Assembly (NCBI GenBank): GCA_949825045.1
Contig: OX463815.1
Coordinates: forward strand, 21,941,231 to 22,005,230
Source: Argyresthia goedartella
Lineage: Eukaryota > Arthropoda > Insecta > Lepidoptera > Argyresthiidae
Direction of reading: 5' to 3'
Length of the DNA stretch: 64,000 bases
Part shown: piece after piece, positions 20,805-31,179 of the stretch
Numbering within the stretch: position 1 is the first letter of the stretch
How the letters are laid out: each line of letters begins with the position of its first letter
Translations under genes and position numbers: made by a program
Notes under the pieces: generated by a model
What the model saw: the letters and a program-made list of their open reading frames with translations, nothing else
Databases searched by the model: none
Told to the model about the DNA's origin: nothing

Positions 20805-21235
20805 TCAAGTGCGAGTCTAACTCGCGCACGAAGGGTACCGTCCCACCTTACAATGGTAGGGATGGTGTGGAGTGCATACTTTGGATTTTACATAGCAAAA
20901 TGTTGTTTACAAAGTAATTTGTGCGGCTACTTTCACACTCCATATACGTAACCAGGTACATTCATAAGTTTGTATGTGGTATCGAAAGAATTGCTGTATC
21001 CCATAGAGCAATTTTTTCTATACCACATAAAGCCCCCTTTAATTTTTATTTTATTCTGTTTTTAGTATTTGTTGCTATAGCAGCAACAGAAATCCATTAT
21101 CTGTGAAAATTTCATCTGTCTATCAACTATCACGGTTCATGAGATACAGCCTGGTGACAGACTGACGGACGGACAGCGAAGGCTTAGTAATAGGGTCCCG
21201 TTTGGCACCCTTCGGGTACAGAACCCCAAAGAATA
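20805..21235 (-). repeat. GGGTTCCG repeat, near-complete inverted copy
   Basis: The plus strand starts GTCAAGTGCGAGTCTAACTC and ends GGGTACAGAACCCCA, with the GGACGGACAG core near 21165. It lies in the opposite orientation to 19178-19585, about 1.2 kb away. Confidence 0.8.
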
Positions 21236-21744
21236 AGGGTAAGTAGGTAAATCAAAACAGTGAAAATCAGTGAATATGTGTAGGTTGGGTATAATAGTCA
21301 TGTGAGTGGTGTGGTCTGTATGTATGAGTATACGTGTGTGTATGTGATTATATGTAAATTATACAACTCGACGTCATAGATAAAAAAAAAATTATAAGTA
21401 TTCTTTTTCACCGATGTTTCACCGTTTAAGTAGACCCCGCCCGACTATAGAAACCCATTGGCGAAATTGGTCAGATTTTTTAGGCAGCTTGTTATGATAT
21501 TTTTAAATACGTATATAAACAAAGGTATACCTGTGCCAGCGCATGGGATCAAGAGAGATGCATACATGGGCGAGAGAGAGAGATGGCGGCCTCGCTCAGG
21601 CGCCAAGAATCCGTGCAATATCTGTAATATGTATTTTTTTTTATTTTTTGTTGCTGGATCCCTTTTATAAATAGATAAAATAGATAGTGCCTTCAGGATT
21701 CTATAAAAAACGACGCTTTTATAATAACGAGAGTGCTGTCGATG
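21236..21744. other. No gene recognised
   Basis: TG-rich low-complexity DNA near 21300-21350, then AT-rich sequence without a supported feature. Confidence 0.45.
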
Positions 21745-21905
21745 TCGTCGGCCGTTTGTCAAATTCGGCACATCATAATGTGCCCCGGCATACCATGATA
21801 TGGCGGCATTTCGTGATCCGCCATGTAAAATCCACCTTATTGTTTCATGCCCAACGTTCGACAATCTTCCAGCATAACTCGGCATATCGAAAAGTATGGT
21901 GACAA
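21745..21905. repeat. Palindrome-rich repeat, copy 1
   Basis: GGCACATCATAATGTGCC (21767-21784) is followed by CATACCATGATATGG and GGCGGCATTTCGTGATCCGCC, three successive imperfect palindromes. A related block lies at 22255-22490. Confidence 0.6.
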
Positions 21906-22254
21906 TAGATTTTTCTCGGTAGGTTGGGTTAGGTTAGAACGTATATGTGTAACCAGCGGAGCGAGCTTTCGACTGAAAGTAATGAAAAGCCAATTTTGGC
22001 TTGAGTAGGGTATTTTGGCTAAATTTAAGTTGGGTTATAGGTTAGATTAGGATAATAAACAAGTAATAATAAGGATAATAAAAGCCTCTAAAACTAGGAT
22101 ACCCAATAGTAGTCCACCGACTCCCGTGTGATGGCCATCCTACTTTTCTTGATTTGGTTTATAACCTAACAAATATATAGAAATAGTCATCTAGCATACG
22201 TAGAACAACAAAATAATCATTGCAAAAATGAAATAGATTTTTTATTCGTAAAAT

Positions 22255-22490
22255 TTTAACTAGTTAACGATGTGACGGTTTATCTTTTGACCATATCGTG
22301 ATGTGGCCAAGCGTTTAAATGGGAATATAAACAAAAGTTTGGTTCTCATCAATCTGCCCGATTTTGGTTTGGGTACATCATGATGTGCCCCATAGACAAC
22401 GGTGTATTTAAAGAAACGTCGCCTTATCTTAATATGGCGCAGCACATCATGATGTGCCCAATTCTACAATCGCCCGCCGACATCGACACA
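22255..22490. repeat. Palindrome-rich repeat, copy 2
   Basis: CATCATGATGTGCCCC near 22376 and a perfect palindrome GCACATCATGATGTGC near 22443, with CTTAATATGGCGC between them. Like copy 1 it mixes a gtgc-type and a ggcg-type palindrome. The parent element is unknown. Confidence 0.6.
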
Positions 22491-22917
22491 AAATGTGCAA
22501 TTATTTTTAATTTCGCCCGAGTACATTGTATGATTTTGCTACTTTAATAAGTAAATTTGATAGATAAAATAATAACCTTATTACATAATTCTGATATGAA
22601 TCGCAATTGAAAAATGGACTTATCAGAACACGATTATTTGACATTTTGCTCGACGTCCCGCGTTTTGATTGGTCCACTAATCAATTCAGATTGACATCAA
22701 AAATGTATAAAAAGGCTATACCAGTAGCTTGAATCTCTATCCCTGATAAGTATTGCGACTTGTCCTTTTAAAATGACATCCATCAAAATAGCGACAGCAT
22801 TCTAGTTCATTCCAATACTTCAAAAATGATAATTGGATTGTAATCAAGATTGATGGCAGAGATAAAAAAATTGAGCAACAATACAATTAGAAATCTGCGG
22901 CATAAGGAACCGAGATT
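22491..22917. other. No gene recognised
   Basis: AT-rich. TCAGAACACGATTATTT near 22622 echoes 7098. No frame or RNA gene supported. Confidence 0.45.
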
Positions 22918-23243
22918 GGGGGGCATCCATTAATTACGTTAGGCATTTTTGACGATTTTCTGACCCTCCTCCTTCCCCTGGTGAGATGTCGAGAGATTTG
23001 GCTCCCCCCCTTATGTCATAAAAGATTTTTCAAAATTGGTATTACTTTAAGGGCGTTGGATTAATTTAGAACACTTTTTTGAGGCTAGAATTTTGAATTT
23101 TAAAGTTAAGAAACACGTTTTACTTTAATAGAACGCGATTCAAATATTTTCCGAGGCCCCCCTCTCCCTTACGTGAGATTTGGTGAGATTCGGCTCGAAC
23201 CCCTCCCGCCCCTAAACACCTCACGTAATTAATGAAGGCCCCC
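22918..23243. mobile_element. MITE-like element with terminal inverted repeats
   Basis: GGGGGCATCCATTAATTACG at the left end pairs with CGTAATTAATGAAGGCCCCC at the right, about 19 of 21 bases. Inside, GAGATTTGG.GAGATTCGG and its inverted counterpart make most of the element self-complementary. ATT flanks both ends (22915-22917 and 23244-23246), a possible target duplication. I recall near-identical palindromic repeats in many insects. It has no coding capacity, so it depends on another element's transposase. Confidence 0.75.
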
Positions 23244-23246
23244 ATT

Positions 23247-23560
23247 AGTCGTGGGAAAAACCGATGGTGCAACATGTAGGGCCACAGACAAAGCAGTCGA
23301 TCCCTTGTTTCTTGGTCGACCAGATCCGAAGTTTGTTAACAAGTTTCTGGTTCCAGTTGTACGCGGGTTTGCAAACGGAAGTTTGGCCCCACTCGCCATA
23401 CAAAAAGGTTTCGCAGATAGCAATTGGGATTCGAAAATATAGGGATCAGAATCATCTCAGAATCCAACAGATTGCGCTGAAGTCACGCTTTCAATTTTTT
23501 TCCTTTAGCGCTTATGCGCAATGGCATATATCTACCAAATGCAATGACGTATGGTAGATG
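23247..23560. other. No gene recognised
   Basis: Overlapping frames of 63-97 codons exist here, but none shows a recognisable motif and they use each other's shadow frames. Confidence 0.4.
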
Positions 23561-23567
23561 TATGACA

Positions 23568-23735
23568 AATATAAAAATATTAACGGTAATATGGTACCCT
23601 AAAGTTTAGTCTATGGAATAATTATCAGTTCTCAAATATTTGTCTTTAATAAATATAAAAATAATAATTGAAATATGGTACCCTACAGTGCCCTATGGTA
23701 GCCTAAAGTCTATGGGATAATTATAAGTTTATTTA
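23568..23735 (+). repeat. Local tandem duplication of about 80 bp
   Basis: AATATAAAAATA, ATGGTACCCTA-AGT and AGTCTATGG.ATAATTAT occur in the same order at 23568-23640 and 23650-23735, with small indels. Non-coding. Confidence 0.6.
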
Positions 23736-23857
23736 TCTTTACTTTCAATCATCAGATTTTTGTTTGTTTCGTGAAACTTATATTTATTTATTTATTGTAT
23801 GGGAAAAGTCGTGACGCTTTCTTTTTTTTTGTTTCGTACAACTTTCACCAAAGATGA

Positions 23858-24222
23858 GCGATCTACAAGACTGTCATCAGACCGGTGGTGACCTACGCGT
23901 GTAAAACCTGGAGTCTGACACTGGCGGACGAACAGAGACTGGCTGTGTTCGTCCGCCAGCGTCAGACTCGGCGGGACTCAGAATGTCAGCGGGTCACATT
24001 GAGAGGATGGGAGACACCAGAGCAGCAAAGGTCCAGACTGGCTGGACACCTCAACAGGAATGTCCCCGAGGAAGACCGAAAAAGAGATGGACCGACTGCA
24101 TCGAAGAAGACCTGAAAAGAATGAAGAAGAAAACATATTGGATGACAGAGGCACAGAACAGAGACCAATGGAGAAATATCGTAGAGGAGGCCAAGACCCG
24201 TAAAGGGCTCCGCAGGAAGTAA
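23858..24222 (+). pseudogene. 3' end of an RTE-like LINE, rearranged
   Basis: The first part reads IYKTVIRPVVTYACKTWSLT, the connection region after the reverse transcriptase. The end reads GHIERMGDTRAAKVQTGW, PRGRPKKRWTDCIEEDLKRM and NRDQWRNIVEEAKTRKGL before TAA, the usual C terminus of RTE-type proteins. Between them a piece of the first part (23911-23934) is repeated in inverted orientation (23946-23969), and the normal middle is missing. So it cannot encode a protein. Confidence 0.82.
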
Positions 24223-24338
24223 GGAAGTAAGTACAACTTTCCCCAAGAACCTGGTTGGAAACTACGTTAGTAATTTGGAATAATAATATAGCTAATCTAG
24301 ATTAGCTTACCATATTTTGGGGAATTATAGTACCCCAA

Positions 24339-24382
24339 GGGGAAAGTTGTTCATAATTATGGAATTATGATCAACTTTCCCC
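24339..24382. repeat. 20 bp hairpin
   Basis: GGGGAAAGTTGTTCATAATT and its complement (one mismatch) are separated by four bases. Related ACAACTTTCCCC pieces lie at 24233-24244, suggesting a larger decayed palindrome. Confidence 0.75.
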
Positions 24383-24929
24383 CATAACATATGGTCGCAA
24401 ACGAATAAAAAATATTGGGTCTCCCATAGTAACTTGTAATCAGCTGATCGGGTCAATTTACTGACAGACTTTTTTTTCATTTGTTATGTATTTCATATTG
24501 ATGGGTATTAACATTCCCCAAAATATTATCAGCTAATTAAATGTCAACCTGTATATTTCAATACCATCAAAATTCGAAATAGACCAATCACATCGCTGGT
24601 AAACAGCTCGTGTAAAATAATCTTATTCTGATTGGTCGTTTTTTTATTGACTTGCATTGCGATTGATATGGGAAATACATATTAGAGCTACAGAACAAGA
24701 GCCGGCAAGCAAAGTTGCAATAAAAGACAGCTATTTAAAATAATCATGTTCCGATTAATCATATTTCAATTACTATTCATATCTGAATTACATATGGATA
24801 CGGGAGAATGCGTTGAGAAACTATATTATATTTTCATTTACGTCAGTATGTTCCACAGAGAAAGTTGTTCACACTCATCATGCTGAGTGTAGTTCCACAT
24901 TGGGTCCGCTAATTAAAATCACGGTAAAT
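24383..24929. other. No gene recognised
   Basis: AT-rich. A weak inverted pair, GACCAATCACATCG near 24582 and CTGATTGGTC near 24637, could be a small MITE fragment. Confidence 0.4.
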
Positions 24930-25165
24930 CGTTACCGTGTTACTACAAAAAAATGTTACATGCAATTTAACCTCAAAAATAATGTCAAATCCTACATATT
25001 TTTGTCTTTCAACAAGTGTTGAACAGCAGTTTTTTTTTTGTGGTAAGACCCTATCCGTGTTACCACAAAAAATATTCAACAGCGGTTAACCTCAAAACAA
25101 ACGTCAAATCCCATACACTTTTATTTTTAAACAAGTGTTGAACAGGTGTTTATTTTTTGTGAAAG
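24930..25165 (+). repeat. Tandem duplication of about 115 bp
   Basis: CCGTGTTAC.ACAAAAAA, TTAACCTCAAAA, TGTCAAATCC and CAACAAGTGTTGAACAG recur in order at about 24940-25028 and 25056-25150. The second copy has diverged by roughly one base in eight by eye. No coding potential. Confidence 0.75.
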
Positions 25166-25479
25166 GCCCTTTAGGTTTAAGTCCTTTGCTTCACGTTACA
25201 TAGTAAAGAAGTTACACGTCATCTTTTCATAAAGTATATCTGAATCATGATGTAATTTTTTTTAGGTTTACAATTACTTTAATAATTTTAAACATTTTCA
25301 CAAAAGCCTTGATGCCCGATACCAACCACTATTTTACGAGTCCATTTAAATTCAAAATGTCAATATTATCTGTTCGCAAAAATCCGCAGCACACCCAACA
25401 CTTTAATGTCCATTGGCGAAATTAAACTGGCCGGGAGGTGAAATAACCGAGCCATAAAACTAGTTTATACAGGTTCTAA

Positions 25480-25640
25480 CAGAAAGGTGTATCATTCTGA
25501 GCAACTTTCATTATGAAACTATTTTAATCAGAGCAACTGTACTGTACAAAATGTAAGGAGAAATCAAAATTATAGTTGCTCTGATCAAATCGGTTGCATA
25601 GTGAAAGTTATTCTGGATGATGGTCCTAGCAACCCCATTA
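25480..25640. repeat. Foldback repeat, both arms
   Basis: Left arm ATCATTCTGAGCAACTTTCA with TAATCAGAGCAACTGTA; right arm TATAGTTGCTCTGATCAAAT with GTGAAAGTTATTCTGGATGA. The arms pair over roughly 48 bases with a few mismatches and a ~40-base centre. Confidence 0.78.
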
Positions 25641-25976
25641 AAATAGAAGTACAGCCCATTCTGATCATTCGTATGCCGGATACGCCACACACCGCAATCG
25701 TAAAATCCGTCTTTTTGTGAAGTTATTTCTGATACGACCTGTAGAATCCTCCTTTCGCAAAAACGTGAGTCTATAAAGTTTATAGACATGCATGCCATTT
25801 AATGGCACAGTTTAATCCACCAGCTGATGTTATTACAGAGTGTAACAGAAGTTTCTCAGATCCAGCAAGTTCTATCAAAGGTAAGGTCCGATATCTCGGT
25901 CTCGGCGAGGCGAGATACTCGGCAAGCGCCAAAACTATGATCCACATATGAATCAGTTTTTTGTTATTTAATGAAA

Positions 25977-26094
25977 TATAGTACAATACAATGTCACATA
26001 TCCGCCAAACGCTTTTTCATAACGTAAGTAAAGAAAACTTAAAATAAATATCTATAAAAATAAAAGACTCCAAGAAACGCCCGCCCAAACGTGT
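25977..26094 (+). repeat. Dispersed repeat, copy 2 (partner at 4580-4696)
   Basis: It carries TATCCGCCAAACGCTTTTTC, ATCTATAAAAATAAAAG and CTCCAAGAAACGCCCGCCC. See copy 1 for the shared order of blocks. Confidence 0.6.
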
Positions 26095-26699
26095 CCGTTT
26101 ATATTATTTCACGGTAGATGAATCAGTAGATTTCAATGCGTTTGCGGTTCACTGTGCCTCCGCAGGCAAATGAAGTTATAATATTGAATATTAGCCTCTC
26201 AACCAGGTTTTGAATTTTATTACCGTTTGCATGAGGTTCAAAATCGCGATGCCTCATAACGAGGTTGGGTCGTGACTTAACCTTTTTACTCCCGACGCAA
26301 TACCAAGGAATATCTTCTCATTATCTGACAGACAACACACTAAACTAATGCAGCACGAACCATGACACTACATGTACTAGGGTTGCTAATGTAGCATATA
26401 GGAGCACTAAGAATAGATTTTCTCCCATAAGGGGGGAAAAGGGGTATTATAGTTTGTATGAAAAACTAAATCTACTTGATATTTGCATCAACTGACCATT
26501 TTACACGACTTTTCGCGTTCTCTCCGTAAGAACCTTCCTAAGACCTCAAATAATAGTTTAAAAAACGTTATCCAACTATGTCGAATAAATTACTAAGTCA
26601 ATACATAGTATTTTATTTGGGACGAGTCAATGGTTTGCATCAAGACCTATTTTGCGAGTTTCGCCTTTACCAAAACATTATGTGATTTATTTTTATGCA
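26095..26699. other. No gene recognised
   Basis: AT-rich without an open frame of note, RNA gene or matched repeat. Confidence 0.45.
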
Positions 26700-26925
26700 T
26701 ACGGGGTGTAACAGAAAAGTGTAGTCATATTTTAAGGGGTTATTACTTATTAGGTACATCATTCTGAACAACTTTCATTATGGAACCGATTTCATCAGAG
26801 CAACTATATTTTTCACTTCTCCATACAAATCAGCAGGCCCCGGCCCACAATGTAGATAGAGGAATCAAGAATAAAGTCGCTCCGATCAAATCAGTTTCAT
26901 AGTAAAAGTTGTTCTGGATGTAAAA
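26700..26925. repeat. Foldback repeat, best-preserved copy
   Basis: An outer block (GGGGTGTAACAGAAAAGTGT, AGTCATATTTTAAGGGGTT) precedes arms CATCATTCTGAACAACTTTC / GAAAGTTG-type complement ending GTTCTGGATG near 26919. The centre CTTCTCCATACAAATCAGCA is shared with 20455-20665. The outer block alone recurs at 27045-27085. Confidence 0.78.
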
Positions 26926-27104
26926 GGAAACATTCCCGATGCAACCTCCTTTCGCAAAAACCTGCGCACTGTTTCATACACCCAGTAAGTTCTGTTAAAC
27001 ACGACGTTGGCGAGGAGAGCTGGAATTCCATAACAATAAAAAGGTTGTAACAGAAACGTTTGGTCATACTTTAAGGGGTTGTTAGAGACATAATTCATAA
27101 TTTC

Positions 27105-27260
27105 TTAATTGCACACAAATCATATTTAAAAATCAAGAGTTAATTGTTTACAAAGGCGTGCTTGCCTCCAATAAGAGATCTCTTCCAGAAAACCAGATTA
27201 AGATGGGAAAGGTAGTTTGCTGAGCGGGGGTAGACCTAGTGTACAACAATATACGAGTAA
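27105..27260 (-). mobile_element. LINE 3' untranslated tail fragment
   Basis: Minus strand: CATCTTAATCTGGTTTTCTG, AAGAGATCTCTTATTGGAGG and CAAGCACGCCTTTGTAAAC, with a GTGTGCAATTAAGAAATTAT end. It is the same tail family as 42260-42425. Confidence 0.75.
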
Positions 27261-27519
27261 CGAGTACTTAAATACATATGAATCAAAAAAATATCTATAA
27301 TTCTAAAGAGAGAGGTAATACTTCTTCACAGGCCTTTTAAATGTATTCAGAGTAGGATTGTTAACAGCGGAAGTGACGTAATAGCTGTTGTCAATCTCCC
27401 ACGCCTTTTCTGGCATAGAAAAGAAAATGGGGTGTTTTAAAACCCCATTTCCTATTCTCGTTTTGTTTGACGTTACTTTAAATACCTTGGACACTATAAT
27501 AATACCTTGGACACTATTT

Positions 27520-27752
27520 ACACACACACACACACATTGATCTAGCCCCAAACTAGGATTCCCTGTATCTTGGGTACTAGACAACGAAACACATACTTAA
27601 ATAGATAAATATTATACTTAGATAGACAAACAACCATGACTAGGGTACAAACATCCGTTCTCATCGAACAAACATTTGCCCCCACCGGGACTCGAACCCG
27701 GGACACTCGGCTTCGTAGGCAGGGGCACTGCCTACTCGGCCATTCGGCCAAT
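27520..27752 (-). mobile_element. tRNA-headed SINE (family 2), full length
   Basis: On the minus strand the head begins GGCCGAATGGCCGAGTAGGC (A-box region) and has B-box GGGTTCGAGTCCCGGTGGGG. The body contains TTGTTTGTCTATCTAAGTAT and ACCCAAGATACAGGGAATCC, ending CTAGATCAATGTGTGTG with a (TG)n tail. A second copy sits at 44345-44582. The 3' end resembles that of SINE family 1. The head's imperfect stems and attached body make a real tRNA gene unlikely. Confidence 0.88.
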
Positions 27753-28737
27753 AAACAAAAACTTGCCTTTTATGTTCTAGGTCCCGAATATTGTTAAATT
27801 TGATAAATATCATGGACGAAGCCTATCTATTACGTTAAGTCTTATCTGTTTGTTTTTTATTTTTAGTGAACCGCAGTCGGTTTTTATTATTACGACATTT
27901 ACTTCCTGCTGTTTAGTACAAAATTTCGGAAAATCTTTAAATGCATGGTTTAAAACTAATGTGTAATTCATAGGTTGTCCAAAATTTTGTAAATCCATAG
28001 CCCCTTTATTTTGATACCCCAATCGAGGGTGTTGAAAAAAAATGAAGAGTCGGTCACTTTCCTGCCCCGAGGAAAAGTCACGTGGCTTTTTGTTCTCGAA
28101 TGTCATATTGATCTCTTAGGTTTGCCTTTTACAAAAACAGGACTGAATCTGATAAAACTAAATATGAGAAATTCTCTAAACTATTAAAATAATGCATCTT
28201 AAAGCCCCAACACAAAGCAAACAATAAATATGTAATTAAAAACAAATGTAGGGCATCCTGGAATGTGGAAAAAATTTAATCGGGAAGTGATCAAATCGCT
28301 TACATTTTCTCATTGACTGCAATCAGCGGCGGTCTTCGTTGTCTACGGCGAGTGATTTTAGCGAATTGCATTTTGTCTAGGGGGGCTGTTACATTAACCA
28401 TAAATCAACCCAGGGGAACATGGCCGTGGATCCAATTGGGCCAAAGGAAGTGTAGTCTATTCACTCGCAACATAATATTCCAAGATATTTCGTGGGAAGA
28501 TTGTTGTATAGACTCAGATAGAGGTCTGCTGTGGAAATTCTGTTTTTACTGCACAAGTTGGACGGAAAGGGGAAGCAAAGACAGTTGTAGAGAAATTCAT
28601 CAAAAGTTTTGATTGTATTACAGATCCGGACGCTACCTAATTCTTCTCTCTCGGGTTTTGGCTACCGTTGTTTACTTACGACTTACCGCATACCTAGGGC
28701 CCTATTCTGGTAGACAATGAAACCTTAACATATATAT
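27753..28737. other. No gene recognised
   Basis: Frames of 98-99 codons on both strands (27810-28106 minus, 28313-28612 plus) show no family likeness, and neighbouring sequence gives no splice or promoter context that would support them. Confidence 0.4.
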
Positions 28738-28741
28738 AAAT

Positions 28742-28791
<50 letters not shown>

Positions 28792-28815
28792 TTATTTATT
28801 TATTTATTTATTAAC
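28738..28815. repeat. (TA)n and (TTTA)n microsatellite
   Basis: About 48 bases of TA repeat followed by roughly six TTTA units. It lies at the 3' end of the minus-strand LINE A, so it is probably that element's terminal repeat. Confidence 0.85.
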
Positions 28816-28912
28816 ATAATTGACAGCCGAGACCATCAATATGTCATCAATCATAAATCAATTAAATTATTTTATAAAAAACCAAATTCGATGTTATAAT
28901 TTGACATTACTG

Positions 28913-30964
28913 TCATTCCATCATCTCGCAGAACCTGCCACACATTCGCACAATGTCCCTCCATGCATCACCAAACAGATCGTTCAGTGGTGCTACCGCC
29001 AACAGAGCATTCAGGCTGTCCCGCGCCCGGACAAGCGGAGACTGCCGGCGCGCCACCGTGCGGTGCGAGCCGCCCGCTAGCAGCTGGTGCCTGCGACCGC
29101 GTAGGTAATTGTCAGGCACAAATAACGCGCATACCGCACTGACAAGCGTCGCGCAGTCACTGTCGCCTCGCAACAATCGACACACAGTCAGAAGTTGTTC
29201 AGTGTTACGTCTCACCTCTAGTGAGTCATATCCAAGCATACCCAATATAAAAGCGGTTGGATAGAGAAAAGGGTAGTACCCAAATTTCCTCTTATATAGG
29301 TATCGTAAAAAAGCTTTTTGTACCTTCTCGAGCATAAGGACGTATGAGCTTTCGTGTGGATTCCAAACAACCGAGCTAGATTCCAGTTTGGTTCTCACTA
29401 GGGCAGTGTAAAAAAGCTGTACCACACCCAGATTACGGAATCCCTTACTATTCCGAATCACAAACCCCAATCTTTTAAAGCATTCCTTGGCTAAAGTGCT
29501 CATGTGCTCATGGAATGTAAGTTTAGGGTCAAATGTAACACCGAGATCGTTCATCGAATACACTCGAGTCAAGGACTCCGCGCCGAGTGTATACGTCACG
29601 CTAATAGGCCGAGGAGAGCGCGTGAAAGACATTATGCAACATTTTTCACTATTGAATAGGAGTTTGTTGCTCACACTCCATCTATAGACCGCATCTAGAT
29701 CTTCCTGTAGTAGCCTACAGTCATTTTCTGACATTATGGGAAGTACTAGTTTGAGGTCGTCCGCGTACAGTAGGCATTTAGAATATTTTAGCACAGATTC
29801 TAGGTCATTTATCATGATGATAAATAACAACGGACCAAGAAAAGAGCCTTGGCTAACACCCGATCGCGTGTGGTACGGCTGGGACTCAAAGCAGCCATGT
29901 CGCACAAACTGTTGGTGGTTTTTCAAGTAGTCAGCAAAGAAGACCAACAGCCTTGGGGAAAATCCTATGGCGCACAATTTCTTCATTAGGGCATCGTTAT
30001 CAACTCTATCGAACGCCTTACGGAAGTCCAGATAGGCGACGTCCACCTGACATCCCCGATCCATGCTCTCTGAGACCAAATCGACTAACGTCAGTAAGTT
30101 GGTGGTTACTGAGCGACGACTCCTAAATCCGTGTTGCGAGTCGCACAAATATGGCGCTATCTGTGGATAGATTTTACCTTGATTTTAGACTGACTCGAAT
30201 AATTTTGCCAATGAACTCAGGATCGCAATCGCTCGATATTGATTTATAGAGGTAGTATCACTAGTCTTGGGTACAGGACTGACTCGAGAGAGCTTCCAGC
30301 TGGTGGGGTACTTCCCTTGCTCAAAAGCTAGGTTGAAGATACAACCTAAAGGCAGTACCAGCTGATCACTATAGGCCTTTAAGAAGTAAGGAGGGACGTT
30401 GTCCGGTCTAATTGCGCTCCTTGGCCTTAGTTGCCTCAGTCCTTTCCTAACACTCAGAAAATAGCAATAATAATTAACAATAGACAGTGATGCACTATTC
30501 ATGTTGAGGTCACCGAAAATAATAAGGTTTCCGTTTAAGGTTGACCTGTTTCCTTCCGTTTTGGTGAACCAGCTTAGATATTGGGCATCTTTTTCCGCCT
30601 GTGAGATTGGTTTCCCGTTCTTCTTTTTACTGGGGTCCACATAGACCACACAGAGTGTGAAGTGGAAACCATCCAATGTGAAGTTGGCCCAAAGATCTTC
30701 GCCATGATCTGTTTCGAGGTCCCGGCATCGGCGTAGTGTAATGCCGAAGCGGTCTGCGAGCAGCACGCCTCCGCACGCGGTGGGGCGATCCCGGCGCAGC
30801 ACGCTCCAACCTCACGCCGTTACCTCAGCATCTCCAACGGATGAGTCCAGGAATGTCTCCGTTGCAGCGACGAGGTCCTGTCCTAATGAAGGAAGGTTAT
30901 TACGACAGTATTCTAGCCTGCTCTTAATACCTCGAACGTTCTGGTACATAATATCGAGAGTCAT
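28913..30964 (-). pseudogene. LINE A copy 1 ORF2, middle deleted
   Basis: It starts at ATG 30964 (TLDIMYQNVRG). The endonuclease has a TGA near 30812 (after AEVTA) and continues through GGVLLADRF and FGDLNMNS. It is then joined abruptly to RPDNVPPYFLKAY of the reverse transcriptase; about 840 bases present in copy 2 are absent, with the junction near 30447. A single in-frame TAA lies at about 30187. After it the frame is open for 411 codons: VAYLDFRKAFDRVD, SGVSQGSFLGPLLF, LLYADDLKLV, thumb and C-terminal region. The reverse transcriptase catalytic YADD is intact, but the protein is broken. Jockey/CR1-like; clade not assigned. Confidence 0.9.
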
Positions 30965-31061
30965 CCCTGTGCTGACTCGGAGATTATCCCCGAGTGCCAG
31001 TCTTCGGTTGAGCTCCTCAAAAGGGTATCCAGGCTTTCACTCTATATATATATATATATAT

Positions 31062-31130
31062 ACTGGCCCATACATTGCTTCTGGCCCCACACTAGGATAC
31101 CCTGTATCTTGGGACGGTTTAGTGACAATG
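31062..31130 (-). mobile_element. SINE family 1, headless body fragment
   Basis: CTGGCCCATACATTGCTTCT and CCCCACACTAGGATACCCTG are the complement of the SINE body. It is bounded by a (TA)n run at 31041-31062. The same fragment lies at 60188. Confidence 0.65.
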
Positions 31131-31179
31131 ACGAGACGATGACGGTTAACTTTAGGTTCCTATCCATTATCTGCCATTC

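Noticed and set aside
23264..23557. Overlapping frames of 63-97 codons on both strands
   Set aside because: They shadow one another and none resembles a protein; no repeat match in the window.
27660..27752. tRNA gene on the minus strand (also 44520-44582, 41990-42067, 19590-19668, 5458-5530)
   Set aside because: B-boxes are clear, but the cloverleaf is imperfect and each is joined to a common non-tRNA body, so they are SINE heads.
28313..28612. 99-codon frame, plus strand
   Set aside because: No conserved motif, no splice or promoter context, and the opposite strand also has comparable chance frames nearby.
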